Below are positions 15,314 to 21,934 of a stretch of DNA of 27,627 nt, one piece after another; positions within the stretch are counted from its first letter, which is position 1, and each line of letters starts with the position of its first letter. Made by a program: the position numbers and the translations under genes. Origin of the DNA: a virus; the IMG/VR virus record IMGVR_UViG_3300045284_000110, positions 1 through 27,627 of that record; one strand, written 5' to 3'. Below the pieces are notes generated by a model. The model made no database searches. It was not told where the DNA came from and saw nothing but the letters and a program-made list of their open reading frames with translations.

Positions 15314-16621
15314 GTGGCTGTTGACGAGAGCCCCGGCGCCGGACGGGTGCTGATCGCCACCGGAGCAGGACCATTGGTCGCTGAGCCATCCTGGACACGG
15401 TACGACGCGCTCGGCGCGGGCTGCCGCTGCTACGGGTTCGACTGGCAGCGCGGCCGACAGTCCGAACTGGACGTGACGAACACCGGGACGGCGCGCGTCT
15501 ACTTTCACGACATGGCCGGAACGTTCCTGTCCGGCGACTTCGTGGGCGCTCAGATCATGTTGCAGTTGTTCGACCCGGTGGCGTCCGCGTGGGAACCCGT
15601 GTTCCGCGGCCACATTGACGACGCGCACAGCAACCCTTCGCCCGGCGCCCCGTCACTGACGAACGTCCAGTTCGACTGCGTGGACATTTTCGACTATCTC
15701 GGCGGCGTCCGAATGGTGGTCGGTGTGTTCGGCGACCCCGGCGGGCCGCCCGGCATCGTGTTTTACGAAGACGAACGCGTGAATCTCAGGTTGGACGCTT
15801 TGGCGGACGACGCCGGTTTGGACGCCGATATGTACGTTCATTTCGACGGGAACGTCACCATGTTGGAGGCGCAGTACGACCCCGACGACACCATTCTCGG
15901 TGCGATGCGGGACGCCGCAGACGCGGAGTTCCCGTCCGGGATTGCGAACGTGTACGTGGACAGGTTCGGCCGCGAGGTGTTCCACGGCCGGTTTGCGAAG
16001 ATCGACCCGGACGGAACCTCGAGCGGCGCCGAATGGGACTTCACCCGTTGGGCAGCAGCGACCCGCGAGGACGTAACTACCGGGGTGGCGCAGATCAGGG
16101 AGTTCCAGTTCAACCAGCCGCGGTCCAAGGTGATCAACAGTTATGTGGCGTGGCCGGTCATGGACGAAAACCACGTCGACTTTGACCAAGACCTGATACC
16201 GACAATGGTCCGCACAGACTCAGGGTCGATCAGCACGTACGGGTACCGGGGCCAGGAAGCGGCGGCGTTGAACATTAAAGACAATTTCAACAACAGCAAC
16301 ACCGGCACCGAGGAGTGTGTCCTGTTCGCTGAGTTCTACGTTGCGAACTTCGCTGACCCGCTCAAGGCGATTGAGCGTTGCACGTTCAAGAGCTTGCACC
16401 CGTCCGACCCTCGAGCGGCCGCGGGGTGGGAGCTTATGACACGAGCCGACGTGTCTGACATTATCGCGCTCACCGTGGACGAGGCAGGCATCGCCGCCGA
16501 GGACTATTTCATCGAGGGAATCTCGGGGGAGTGCCGTGTTGGCCCGCCCGAATATGACTTTGTGACGGTGACTCCGAACCTGTCGCCGGCAGCGTACTTT
16601 GATACGGACATTTTCGACTGA
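15314..16621 (+). CDS. Minor tail protein, tail hub/Dit-Tal-like
   Basis: A 435-residue protein after the tape measure, where actinophages encode distal tail and hub proteins. Seen: a beta-rich start (DVTNTGTARVYFHDMAGTF), FRGHIDDAHSN (a pattern common in distal tail proteins), a helical insert (DTILGAMRDAADAEFPSG) followed by YVDRFGREVFHGRFAKID, and a C-terminal beta domain. This resembles the gp27-like hub proteins of actinophage tails. GTG two bases after the tape measure stop. The exact ring position in the tail tip is not readable. Confidence 0.65.
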   Translation: MAVDESPGAGRVLIATGAGPLVAEPSWTRYDALGAGCRCYGFDWQRGRQSELDVTNTGTARVYFHDMAGTFLSGDFVGAQIMLQLFDPVASAWEPVFRGHIDDAHSNPSPGAPSLTNVQFDCVDIFDYLGGVRMVVGVFGDPGGPPGIVFYEDERVNLRLDALADDAGLDADMYVHFDGNVTMLEAQYDPDDTILGAMRDAADAEFPSGIANVYVDRFGREVFHGRFAKIDPDGTSSGAEWDFTRWAAATREDVTTGVAQIREFQFNQPRSKVINSYVAWPVMDENHVDFDQDLIPTMVRTDSGSISTYGYRGQEAAALNIKDNFNNSNTGTEECVLFAEFYVANFADPLKAIERCTFKSLHPSDPRAAAGWELMTRADVSDIIALTVDEAGIAAEDYFIEGISGECRVGPPEYDFVTVTPNLSPAAYFDTDIFD

Positions 16622-17250
16622 TGCCAGACGTTGTTAAGCACGCGTGGACGCACCGGCCGAGGTCACAGGGCGGCACCGACCCCATCCAGATAGACACGGG
16701 CGGCACAACATGGGCCACCACGTTCGGGTCGGGAACAGCCATCACGCACGTATCAAACGACTACTGGATACCTCTCCACCAGATGTGGACCAACGACTCG
16801 GCCGGGTTCGAGCTAACAGGTATCAGCGGATCGGACGCCGACTACCTGCAAATCAACAACCCGGGCTACTACACCATCGAGTGTCTTGTCACTCGTTCCG
16901 GCGGGTTCCTTGACAACTTCACCCGTCCACGGGTTGAGGTTCTGTTTGACCTGTCCGGCGGGTTCGCAAGCATGGTCCCGAACATGGGGCCGGCCGACTT
17001 TCCTGGCGCGTATTTGGTGCCTGTTTCCGAGTTGGAGAACGGGTCTACGGACTACGGCGCGCTTTACACCAGGGCCGCGTTCCATTGGGACCCCGCCAGC
17101 CCGGACGCGGGTGACCTGAGTGACCAGGACCCGTTGAAGGTGACCTGCAACCTCACAACAACGGCGTCCACGGCCACGTTGAACCTGCTGTCGCAAATGC
17201 TGGTCAAGAGGATTGCGGGTCCGGGATATTCAGTCACGGACTTGTTCTGA
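16621..17250 (+). CDS. Minor tail protein
   Basis: A 209-residue protein starting with the phage tail motif HAWTHRPRSQGGTDPI, seen at the front of many tail fibre or tip proteins. The rest is predicted beta-rich, with strands such as GYYTIECLVTRSG, RPRVEVLFDLSGGF and ATLNLLSQMLVKRIAG, suggesting a C1q/TNF-like jelly roll of receptor-binding type. ATG overlaps the preceding stop by 1 nt and its own stop overlaps the next start by 1 nt. A receptor or cell-surface contact role is inferred. Confidence 0.6.
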   Translation: MPDVVKHAWTHRPRSQGGTDPIQIDTGGTTWATTFGSGTAITHVSNDYWIPLHQMWTNDSAGFELTGISGSDADYLQINNPGYYTIECLVTRSGGFLDNFTRPRVEVLFDLSGGFASMVPNMGPADFPGAYLVPVSELENGSTDYGALYTRAAFHWDPASPDAGDLSDQDPLKVTCNLTTTASTATLNLLSQMLVKRIAGPGYSVTDLF

Positions 17251-17846
17251 TGACCAATAAGGCGCTCATGGTTCTGCTCGAGGACATGTGGTCGGAACTT
17301 CGCCAGACCGAACACGGGTGGACGGAGGGGAACGGCGGCGGGCCGCATTGGATGAACGCGGAACGCAAGCACCAGCAGATGCTCAAGGCGCTGGACGCGC
17401 CGTCAGGGCCGGCGTTGGTGTTTCCTATCGCGTCCGACCTGAACGTCCTGGTGGGCGGCATGCACCCCACGGCGGGGTTGGCGCACAACTGGGCGTTGGA
17501 CTTCATCTGCCATGCCGGCCTAGGAATCTGCGCCCCGGAAGCGGCTACGGTGACGAGGTTCTCGGGCCATGACCCTTCCGATGACCAGGCCGACAAGGAC
17601 GGCGTGTACGGCTGGACAACCTACCTTCGTACACCCGCGGGGTATGAGTACTTCATCACGCACCAGGGCCGCCGCTATCCGACGCTCAGGGTGGGCATGA
17701 ATGTGCAGCCTGGCGACCTGTTGGGGTTCGTCGGTGACCAGCGCTACAGGTCGGACCACGCGCACATTGGGGTTACGTCGCCGAAGGGTGACGCGGACGC
17801 GAAGGCACGGATAACGGCGGTGTCGAAGGCGCCAAGGGTGTCGTGA
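17250..17846 (+). CDS. M23-family peptidoglycan peptidase (lysin)
   Basis: A 198-residue protein with a LytM/M23 zinc peptidase core that cuts peptide cross-bridges of the cell wall. Seen: metal site His79 and Asp84 (AHNWALDF), a likely catalytic His138 (ITHQGR), the PGDLLGFVG turn and the HxH motif at 170-172 (DHAHIGV). The His-to-Asp spacing is one residue longer than the classic HxxxD, so the metal site is somewhat divergent. The N-terminal 60 residues are helical and charged. No signal peptide. Position after tail genes and before holin-type genes fits either an endolysin or a tail-tip lysin. Confidence 0.7.
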   Translation: MTNKALMVLLEDMWSELRQTEHGWTEGNGGGPHWMNAERKHQQMLKALDAPSGPALVFPIASDLNVLVGGMHPTAGLAHNWALDFICHAGLGICAPEAATVTRFSGHDPSDDQADKDGVYGWTTYLRTPAGYEYFITHQGRRYPTLRVGMNVQPGDLLGFVGDQRYRSDHAHIGVTSPKGDADAKARITAVSKAPRVS

Positions 17847-18679
17847 GCACCGACCGTCAGCTAGCGGACAAGCTGGTCCGCACCGTGGGGTATCAGACTA
17901 CGGTGGGGCCGGTTGACCGTTCCAAGGTTAACGCCGCGGCCGATGGTGTACGCAAGGCGCAACCTTCGGCGGGTATCGCTCAGGTCGCGTGGGAGCTTTA
18001 CCTACGTGACGCGCACAACCCCGTCCCGGTGGTGAAACTGCCGGCACCGTTCGACGGCAATGGCTTGGTGCTGCTCGAGCCGACCGGAGGCACCGAGGAC
18101 ATAGGCGCCGCTAAGGCCGCCGGGTTCACGTACCTGCTGCTGAACCTCGGGTACGCGTCTGGCGGGTCATGGGACACGCAACGGTCACGCGCCCGGAATC
18201 TCGGGCTCGCGGTGGTGCCGTGGCGTAGGGTGCTGACGCCGGCGGACTCCCGTCATGTGGAACAGACGGCTGACGCGTGGGGTTCGCCGGCGGCGGCGCA
18301 CAACCTCGAGAACCCCCAAGTGACCACCACATACAAGCCCGCCGCCCTCGCTGGCGTGTGCGGCGAGTTCCGGCCCAGGCCGCGCGCGGTGCTAACCGAG
18401 CCGTGGATGCAGAACGGGGCGGGCTGGTCCGCGTTGAAGACGTGGGTGGCGATGCCTGAGACGTTCCAGAACGCGAACGCCGCGTACACGCCTACGGCGT
18501 TGACGCAGCACGCGCATCAGGAGGGGATGCCGTTGGCTGTCCCATTGTTCGGTTGGGGCGAGTGGTCGGACGCACCGAACTATGTGAAACCCTCCACCTA
18601 TCTTGCGGAATGGCCGGGACCGTTCGCCGTCTATATGGGTGACGGGAAAGAGTCCCAGTACGGGGAGTGGAGGCGGTGA
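17843..18679 (+). CDS. TIM-barrel hydrolase-like protein, possible second lysin
   Basis: A 278-residue protein, GTG start in a 4-nt overlap with the M23 gene. Residues 1-65 are helical and may be a linker or wall-binding part (AQVAWELYLRDA). From about residue 70 alternating strands and helices suggest a barrel: GLVLLEPTGG, FTYLLLNLGYASGG, LGLAVVPWRRV, HNLENP, AVLTEPWM, LAVPLFGWGEW and FAVYMGDG. The NLEN and LTEPW acidic residues could be catalytic. A glycoside hydrolase function is inferred from fold pattern and from pairing with a peptidase in the lysis region. No family was firmly recognised. Confidence 0.45.
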   Translation: MSTDRQLADKLVRTVGYQTTVGPVDRSKVNAAADGVRKAQPSAGIAQVAWELYLRDAHNPVPVVKLPAPFDGNGLVLLEPTGGTEDIGAAKAAGFTYLLLNLGYASGGSWDTQRSRARNLGLAVVPWRRVLTPADSRHVEQTADAWGSPAAAHNLENPQVTTTYKPAALAGVCGEFRPRPRAVLTEPWMQNGAGWSALKTWVAMPETFQNANAAYTPTALTQHAHQEGMPLAVPLFGWGEWSDAPNYVKPSTYLAEWPGPFAVYMGDGKESQYGEWRR

Positions 18680-18852
18680 AGACGGCCGGTCTGTTCTATG
18701 CGGCCGGGCTGGTTGGCGTCACGTTGGACGGCCGTGGCCTGTGCGCGGCTCTTTTCCTGGGTGTTGCGGCGACTGCGGCGGCCGTCAGAACATTGGGGAG
18801 GGCGTGGCAACCTCAAGAGACACCGCGCGGGACAGGGTACTCCGGGGAATAG
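18676..18852 (+). CDS. Small membrane protein in lysis region
   Basis: A 58-residue product with GTG in a GTGA overlap with the preceding gene (an in-frame GTG at 18667 is possible). It has one or two hydrophobic stretches (GLFYAAGLVGV, CAALFLGVAATAAAV) and a polar C-terminus. Its last 49 nt overlap the next membrane gene in another frame. It could be a holin partner or regulator; no family recognised. Confidence 0.5.
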   Translation: MKTAGLFYAAGLVGVTLDGRGLCAALFLGVAATAAAVRTLGRAWQPQETPRGTGYSGE

Positions 18853-19019
18853 CGGTCACAGTGACGGCCGTGTGGGTGGTCGCAACCGTTGTCCAAGTGA
18901 TTGACCCGACCCGACAAGTCCCGTCTACCGTGAACGTGATTATGGGCATGGTGGTGTCCGCGCTGTTCGGCGCGGCAGCCATCAGCCACACTCGGAGGAA
19001 CGGCAATGGTGATGATTAG
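18804..19019 (+). CDS. Two-segment membrane protein, holin-like
   Basis: A 71-residue protein with two membrane spans (about residues 12-32, GIAVTVTAVWVVATVVQVI, and 41-60, VIMGMVVSALFGAAAIS) separated by a short Pro-containing loop, and a basic tail. The topology and the DPTRQVPS loop match small membrane proteins found beside actinophage lysins. GTG at 18804 is chosen because GGGGAGG lies just before it, although the spacing is very short. Overlaps both neighbours. Confidence 0.55.
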   Translation: MATSRDTARDRVLRGIAVTVTAVWVVATVVQVIDPTRQVPSTVNVIMGMVVSALFGAAAISHTRRNGNGDD

Positions 19020-19452
19020 CGGCAGGCCAACAGCTTGGGCGTCCCGCCAGATTGACCACCATGCAAACAGCATCCTGTTCGTGCTGCTGGTGGTGTCTTT
19101 GATCGCGGCGATCTGGGCGGCGCTCGGGTGGAACAAAGCCAGGGACGCGCAACGCCGCCTGACAAGCGTGGAGGCGACACAGCGGGCCGAAGTCTTGGGT
19201 AAGCAGATCGCGGACGTCACAACATGTTTCAACCAGGCCCGCAACCGGCCGCGTCTCGTTGTGATTCTGCGTGGCATCGCGGTGGAACTCGAGCCGCTGC
19301 CGCGCGAGCAGTTGCAGAACCTGCTGGACGAGTATTCGCATGACACGCCGGCACGCGCGGACTGTGTGGTGCTGGCACGCAAGTATGGCATCGATCCCAA
19401 GCCGTACGTTCAGAATCCGCCCTCCGAGGCGGGCAACGCAGCAACAAAGTAG
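19006..19452 (+). CDS. Single-span membrane protein in lysis cassette
   Basis: A 148-residue protein with one membrane span at residues 22-41 (NSILFVLLVVSLIAAIWAAL), then a helical, probably coiled-coil domain (KARDAQRRLTSVEATQRAEV) and a Cys-containing C-terminal half. GGAGG at 18994-18998 lies 7 nt before the ATG and supports this start; ATG at 19012 is a weaker option. An N-terminal anchor plus coiled coil is also the layout of spanin-type proteins, though actinobacterial hosts vary in outer layers. It may help in lysis or holin control. Confidence 0.55.
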   Translation: MVMISGRPTAWASRQIDHHANSILFVLLVVSLIAAIWAALGWNKARDAQRRLTSVEATQRAEVLGKQIADVTTCFNQARNRPRLVVILRGIAVELEPLPREQLQNLLDEYSHDTPARADCVVLARKYGIDPKPYVQNPPSEAGNAATK

Positions 19453-19461
19453 GAGGATCGT

Positions 19462-19701
19462 ATGAGCGTCTATACGAAGGTGGCCCGCACGTTCGCGTTC
19501 GCGTTCCTGGGCGTGTTCGTGCCCGCGCTCGCGAACATCGTGCTGGACTTGTCGAACACGGCTGATTGGTCTGTGGCGAAGGCCGCTTTGTTGTCGCTGA
19601 TCGGTGCGGCGTTCGCTGCTGGGCTCCGGGCGATTGTGGCGTTTCTGCCGGTGTTCGCGGACGACACGGTGGGCATCCAGAAGGACGGCGGCGAAGGATG
19701 A
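19462..19701 (+). CDS. Holin
   Basis: A 79-residue protein with two membrane spans (about residues 8-28, RTFAFAFLGVFVPALANIVL, and 41-60, AALLSLIGAAFAAGLRAIVA) and a charged C-terminus (DDTVGIQKDGGEG). Size, hairpin topology and location after the lysins match actinophage holins, which form membrane holes at the time of lysis. A strong AGGAGG (19451-19456) lies 5 nt before the ATG. It is the best holin candidate among the four membrane proteins here. Confidence 0.75.
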   Translation: MSVYTKVARTFAFAFLGVFVPALANIVLDLSNTADWSVAKAALLSLIGAAFAAGLRAIVAFLPVFADDTVGIQKDGGEG

Positions 19702-19937
19702 GAACAACCGTTGCGGCGTTCGTGGTGCTGCTGGCGCTCGCGTCGGCGGCGGCTGCCGGGGCGCGTCCGCCTGTCCGGTACAGCGTGGACGACGACCCCG
19801 GCGGGTTCACGACTCCCGGCTACGTGTGGATCGAATCGACGTTCAACGGGTGGTCTGCGGAGGGATACCCGCTGTTCGGGTATTGCCGTTACGCGTCCTA
19901 TCCGTGGGGCGTGGAACAACTCGGATGCTGGACGTGA
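19698..19937 (+). CDS. Small exported protein
   Basis: A 79-residue product with a clear signal peptide (MRTTVAAFVVLLALASAAAA, likely cut before residue 25). The mature part is aromatic-rich (DDPGGFTTPGYVWIESTF, GYPLFGYCRYASYPWG) with two cysteines that could form a disulfide. ATG in a 4-nt overlap with the holin stop. It is the last gene of the structural/lysis operon. Function unknown; a role in lysis or at the cell surface is possible. Confidence 0.6.
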   Translation: MRTTVAAFVVLLALASAAAAGARPPVRYSVDDDPGGFTTPGYVWIESTFNGWSAEGYPLFGYCRYASYPWGVEQLGCWT

Positions 19938-19957
19938 GGGAGTAGGGTAGTGCGTGT

Positions 19958-19990
19958 GCGCGGGCCGTGGCCCATCCTCCCGGCCCGCGC
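19958..19990 (+). terminator. Hairpin at module boundary, abutting a start codon
   Basis: A perfect 10-bp inverted repeat, GCGCGGGCCG (19958-19967) and CGGCCCGCGC (19981-19990), with a 13-nt loop. It fills the gap between the lysis operon and the regulatory module, and its last base touches the ATG at 19991. It may terminate the late transcript, block translation of the HTH gene, or both. Confidence 0.55.
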
Positions 19991-20251
19991 ATGACCCCGG
20001 AAGGGCTGCACGAACTGTTGGCCGGCGAGCCCCTGTCGGTGCGTGAGGTTCAGGCGTTGCACGGCGCAGCTTTGGGGGAGTCCGCGCGGCAGACGGGTGA
20101 GCGGTTGTTTCTGGCGGCGGACACGGTGCGGCATCATCGTAAGACTGCGCAGGCGAAGCTTGGTGCGCGGAACACAACGCGGGCGGTGGTGGTGGCTATC
20201 GCGTTGGGCATGTTGAACCTGGATCGTCTTGTTCCCCTTGACACACCGTAG
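19991..20251 (+). CDS. Small LuxR-type helix-turn-helix protein
   Basis: An 86-residue protein that is almost entirely a LuxR/GerE-type HTH domain: LSVREVQALHGAALGES, then TGERLFLAADTVRHHRKTAQ with the TVRHH recognition-helix pattern, and AKLGARNTTRAVVVAIALG. It has no receiver or sensor domain, so it is a bare DNA-binding module. ATG directly follows the hairpin; an in-frame start at 19967 would cut through the stem and is less likely. A second such protein is at 23033-23275. A role in late or early gene switching is inferred. Confidence 0.7.
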   Translation: MTPEGLHELLAGEPLSVREVQALHGAALGESARQTGERLFLAADTVRHHRKTAQAKLGARNTTRAVVVAIALGMLNLDRLVPLDTP

Positions 20252-20273
20252 GACGTTGTGGTACAAGGGTGTG
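20238..20273 (+). promoter_or_regulatory. Promoter with possible operator for the RHH gene
   Basis: TTGACA (20238-20243), an 18-bp spacer and TACAAG (20262-20267) form a promoter-like pair. Transcription starting about 7 nt beyond the -10 would begin at or next to the GTG at 20275, giving a leaderless mRNA. CACACC (20242-20247) and GGTGTG (20268-20273) form an inverted repeat around the -10 element, and TTGT/ACAA (20256-20266) a smaller one. These could be repressor sites. Confidence 0.6.
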
Positions 20274-20274
20274 C

Positions 20275-20436
20275 GTGAACGAGAACCCAAGACCGCACGT
20301 CGTCCGCGTCCGCGTTAGCGCCGCAGAGAAAGAGTTTCTTGAGCGTGTCGCGCAAGAGGACGGCCGCGACGTGTCCAACGTACTCCGGTTGGCGCTCAAA
20401 GAGTTCTACGAACGCCGCATTGAGCAGCAGCCGTGA
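20275..20436 (+). CDS. Ribbon-helix-helix DNA-binding protein
   Basis: A 53-residue protein with the Arc/MetJ-type layout: one strand (HVVRVRVSA, 8-16), helix A (EKEFLERVAQED), the turn GRDVSNVL, and helix B (RLALKEFYERR). Such proteins dimerise and insert a paired beta ribbon in the DNA major groove, usually as repressors of their own operon. The GTG lies 7-8 nt after a -10-like element, so the mRNA is probably leaderless. The stop overlaps the next gene by 4 nt. This is the first gene of the large early operon. Confidence 0.75.
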   Translation: MNENPRPHVVRVRVSAAEKEFLERVAQEDGRDVSNVLRLALKEFYERRIEQQP

Positions 20437-20678
20437 CCGACCGTCAGACCTCCATCGCCATCCTGCGCGCCTACCTCGCGTGGCAGAAGACACAGCCGCA
20501 ACTCGCGATTGACGGGTGGGCCGACATGCTGGACGGGCTGGATCAGACCCAAGGCGCGGCCGCTTTGGGTCTGATCGAGCCCGGACTCCAACCTTCCCCT
20601 GTCCGGGCTCTACCCAACGACAACGGCACGGGCGCACCTGCTTGCCGGCTCGCGCGCCCGTGCCAGAAGGGAGCCTAG
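20433..20678 (+). CDS. Hypothetical protein whose 3' half is hairpin DNA
   Basis: An 81-residue frame, GTG in a 4-nt overlap with the RHH gene. Residues 1-38 look like a normal small helical protein (TSIAILRAYLAWQKTQPQLA, GWADMLDGL). From there on the coding DNA is three successive perfect inverted repeats, and the encoded peptide becomes Pro/Gly/Ala-rich with no clear structure. The C-terminus may be a by-product of RNA structure. No family recognised. Stop TAG is 5 nt before the next ATG. Confidence 0.5.
   Translation: MTDRQTSIAILRAYLAWQKTQPQLAIDGWADMLDGLDQTQGAAALGLIEPGLQPSPVRALPNDNGTGAPACRLARPCQKGA
20541..20576 (+). repeat. Inverted repeat 1 of 3 (12-bp stem)
   Basis: GATCAGACCCAA (20541-20552) pairs perfectly with TTGGGTCTGATC (20565-20576) around a 12-nt GC-rich loop. 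It lies within the frame of the preceding gene, and the second stem begins at the next base. Confidence 0.7.
20577..20610 (+). repeat. Inverted repeat 2 of 3 (9-bp stem)
   Basis: GAGCCCGGA (20577-20585) pairs perfectly with TCCGGGCTC (20602-20610), with a 16-nt pyrimidine-rich loop. It directly abuts the first repeat. Confidence 0.7.
20625..20664 (+). repeat. Inverted repeat 3 of 3 (11-bp stem)
   Basis: GGCACGGGCGC (20625-20635) pairs perfectly with GCGCCCGTGCC (20654-20664), with an 18-nt loop. The likely ribosome binding site of the next gene (GAAGGGAG, 20666-20673) begins 2 nt after the stem, so folding may affect its use. No T-tract follows. Confidence 0.7.
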
Positions 20679-20683
20679 CGCTC

Positions 20684-20983
20684 ATGTTCACCGAAACCCT
20701 TATCGCCGTGTTCGTTATCGGGTTTCTCGCTGGTGTTGTGTTTATGCAGTTGACCGCTGTTCGTTCGTGGGAACGGCACACCCGCCGGATCACGGAGCAG
20801 CGTCGCCGCGAAACACGGCAGGCGATTTACAGGCAGCAGGCGCGCGAACACCACGGCACCCCCTACATCGTTCGCATGCGCGCCGACAACACACAGTTTG
20901 ATCGGGCAGTCGCCGCGGATAACGACCGCTGGTCGCGTAAGGCGCTGCCGGACAACGTGACCCGCATCGGAGTGTCACGGTGA
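20684..20983 (+). CDS. Membrane-anchored small protein
   Basis: A 99-residue protein with one N-terminal membrane span (residues 4-24, ETLIAVFVIGFLAGVVFMQL) and a basic helical cytoplasmic part (RHTRRITEQRRRETRQAIY). GAAGGGAG lies 10 nt before the ATG. Longer in-frame starts would run through the hairpin array and are rejected. No family recognised. In the early operon, such anchors often modify host membrane functions or exclude other phages, but nothing here proves that. Confidence 0.6.
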   Translation: MFTETLIAVFVIGFLAGVVFMQLTAVRSWERHTRRITEQRRRETRQAIYRQQAREHHGTPYIVRMRADNTQFDRAVAADNDRWSRKALPDNVTRIGVSR

Positions 20984-21147
20984 GCAAGACACTCGCACTC
21001 ACTCGCGCGGAAAAGCGCGCGCTACTCGCTGTGCTTCACGGAGCGCAGGACGACGACGCAGGCGAAGACGTCGAGTACACAGCGGCGCTTGCATCGTTGA
21101 TGACGAAGGCGAAGCAGACGCCCGTAAGGCCGAAGGCGCGAGCATGA
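20980..21147 (+). CDS. Hypothetical protein, 55 residues
   Basis: GTG start in a GTGA overlap with the previous gene; the stop shares ATGA with the RecT-like gene. The product is short, with a helical N-terminal half (TRAEKRALLAVLHGAQ), an acidic middle (DDDAGEDVEY) and a basic end (MTKAKQTPVRPKARA). No family recognised. Coupling at both ends supports translation. Confidence 0.55.
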   Translation: MSKTLALTRAEKRALLAVLHGAQDDDAGEDVEYTAALASLMTKAKQTPVRPKARA

Positions 21148-21728
21148 CAGCCGAACTCGTCCCTGCGGAACCCTCCGAGGCGCTCGCCCACATCAAACAG
21201 GGCACCCCGGAACTAGACCGCATCGCAAGGTTGGGCCTGTGGATGGGCGCGGCCCAGTCGAACAGCAAAGACCCCAACGCCGTCGGCATGGCAAACGCAA
21301 TCAAGATGGCGTTCGCTGACAGCCTGGGGCTCGCCATCTACGCGGCCACCGAAGTTCATTTCATCAACGGACAGTTCACACTCTCAAGCAAGGGGTTCCG
21401 GGCGTTGGCGCACAAGCACGGCATCCGCGTCATCCCCGAAGACGCTTCCGACACAAGCTGCACCGCTGTTGTGATCGGCGCGGACGGCCACGAACTCGGC
21501 CGCTCCACGTTCACTATCGAAATGGCGAAGAAACGCGGGCTGCTTGACCGGCCCGGCAAGAACTGGCAGACCATCCCCGACCGCATGCTGTGGGCCAGGG
21601 CGTCGAAGATGGCGCTGGACGATTACGCGCCGTGGGTGACTGTCGGGGTTATGACGGCGGACGAGGCTGGCGAGCCTGACGGCGAGGTTTTCGACCCGGA
21701 CGATGTTCCGTTCGGTGACCCGGCATGA
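21144..21728 (+). CDS. RecT-like single-strand annealing protein
   Basis: A 194-residue RecT/Bet-class protein that anneals single-stranded DNA for phage recombination. Seen: the helical segment ANAIKMAFADSLGLAIYAAT, the core strand EVHFINGQFTLSSKGFRALA, SCTAVVIGADGHELGRSTFT, then the late helix MAKKRGLLDRPGKNWQTIP and DRMLWARASKMALDDYAPW, in RecT order. It is shorter than classic RecT (about 270), with a trimmed N-terminus. A RecE-like exonuclease lies one small gene downstream, so the two probably form an exonuclease/annealase pair. The acidic C-terminus (EVFDPDDVPFGD) may bind single-strand-binding protein. Confidence 0.8.
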   Translation: MTAELVPAEPSEALAHIKQGTPELDRIARLGLWMGAAQSNSKDPNAVGMANAIKMAFADSLGLAIYAATEVHFINGQFTLSSKGFRALAHKHGIRVIPEDASDTSCTAVVIGADGHELGRSTFTIEMAKKRGLLDRPGKNWQTIPDRMLWARASKMALDDYAPWVTVGVMTADEAGEPDGEVFDPDDVPFGDPA

Positions 21729-21934
21729 GGGAACCGCTGATCGCGCTAGGGCTGACGCTGCTGGTGTTTGCTGTGACAGCGGCAATTATCATCTTTATTC
21801 TCTGGCTGGCGCTGCTTCCTCAAGCAGCGCTGGCGCTGCTTGAGGAAACGTACGGCATGGGTGCGGCAGCGTGTCTATTCGCTGGTGTGTTCGGTGTGTT
21901 CATGTTCGGCATTTTCTGGCTGGTGGTTCTGTGA
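21725..21934 (+). CDS. Two-span membrane peptide between RecT and RecE-like genes
   Basis: A 69-residue, strongly hydrophobic protein with ATGA and GTGA overlaps to its neighbours. Two spans are likely: residues 6-34 (ALGLTLLVFAVTAAIIIFIL and beyond) and 46-68 (AAACLFAGVFGVFMFGIFWL). Its coding DNA contains a 14-bp perfect inverted repeat. Placement inside a recombination pair is odd for a membrane protein. Function unknown. Confidence 0.6.
   Translation: MREPLIALGLTLLVFAVTAAIIIFILWLALLPQAALALLEETYGMGAAACLFAGVFGVFMFGIFWLVVL
21816..21847 (+). repeat. 14-bp perfect inverted repeat
   Basis: TTCCTCAAGCAGCG (21816-21829) and CGCTGCTTGAGGAA (21834-21847) are separated by 4 nt. A competing 7-bp hairpin (21811-21817 with 21822-21828) and a 13-bp direct repeat (21805-21817 and 21829-21841) overlap it, so the RNA could switch between folds. 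It lies inside a membrane-peptide gene, about 85 nt before the exonuclease start. Confidence 0.7.
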
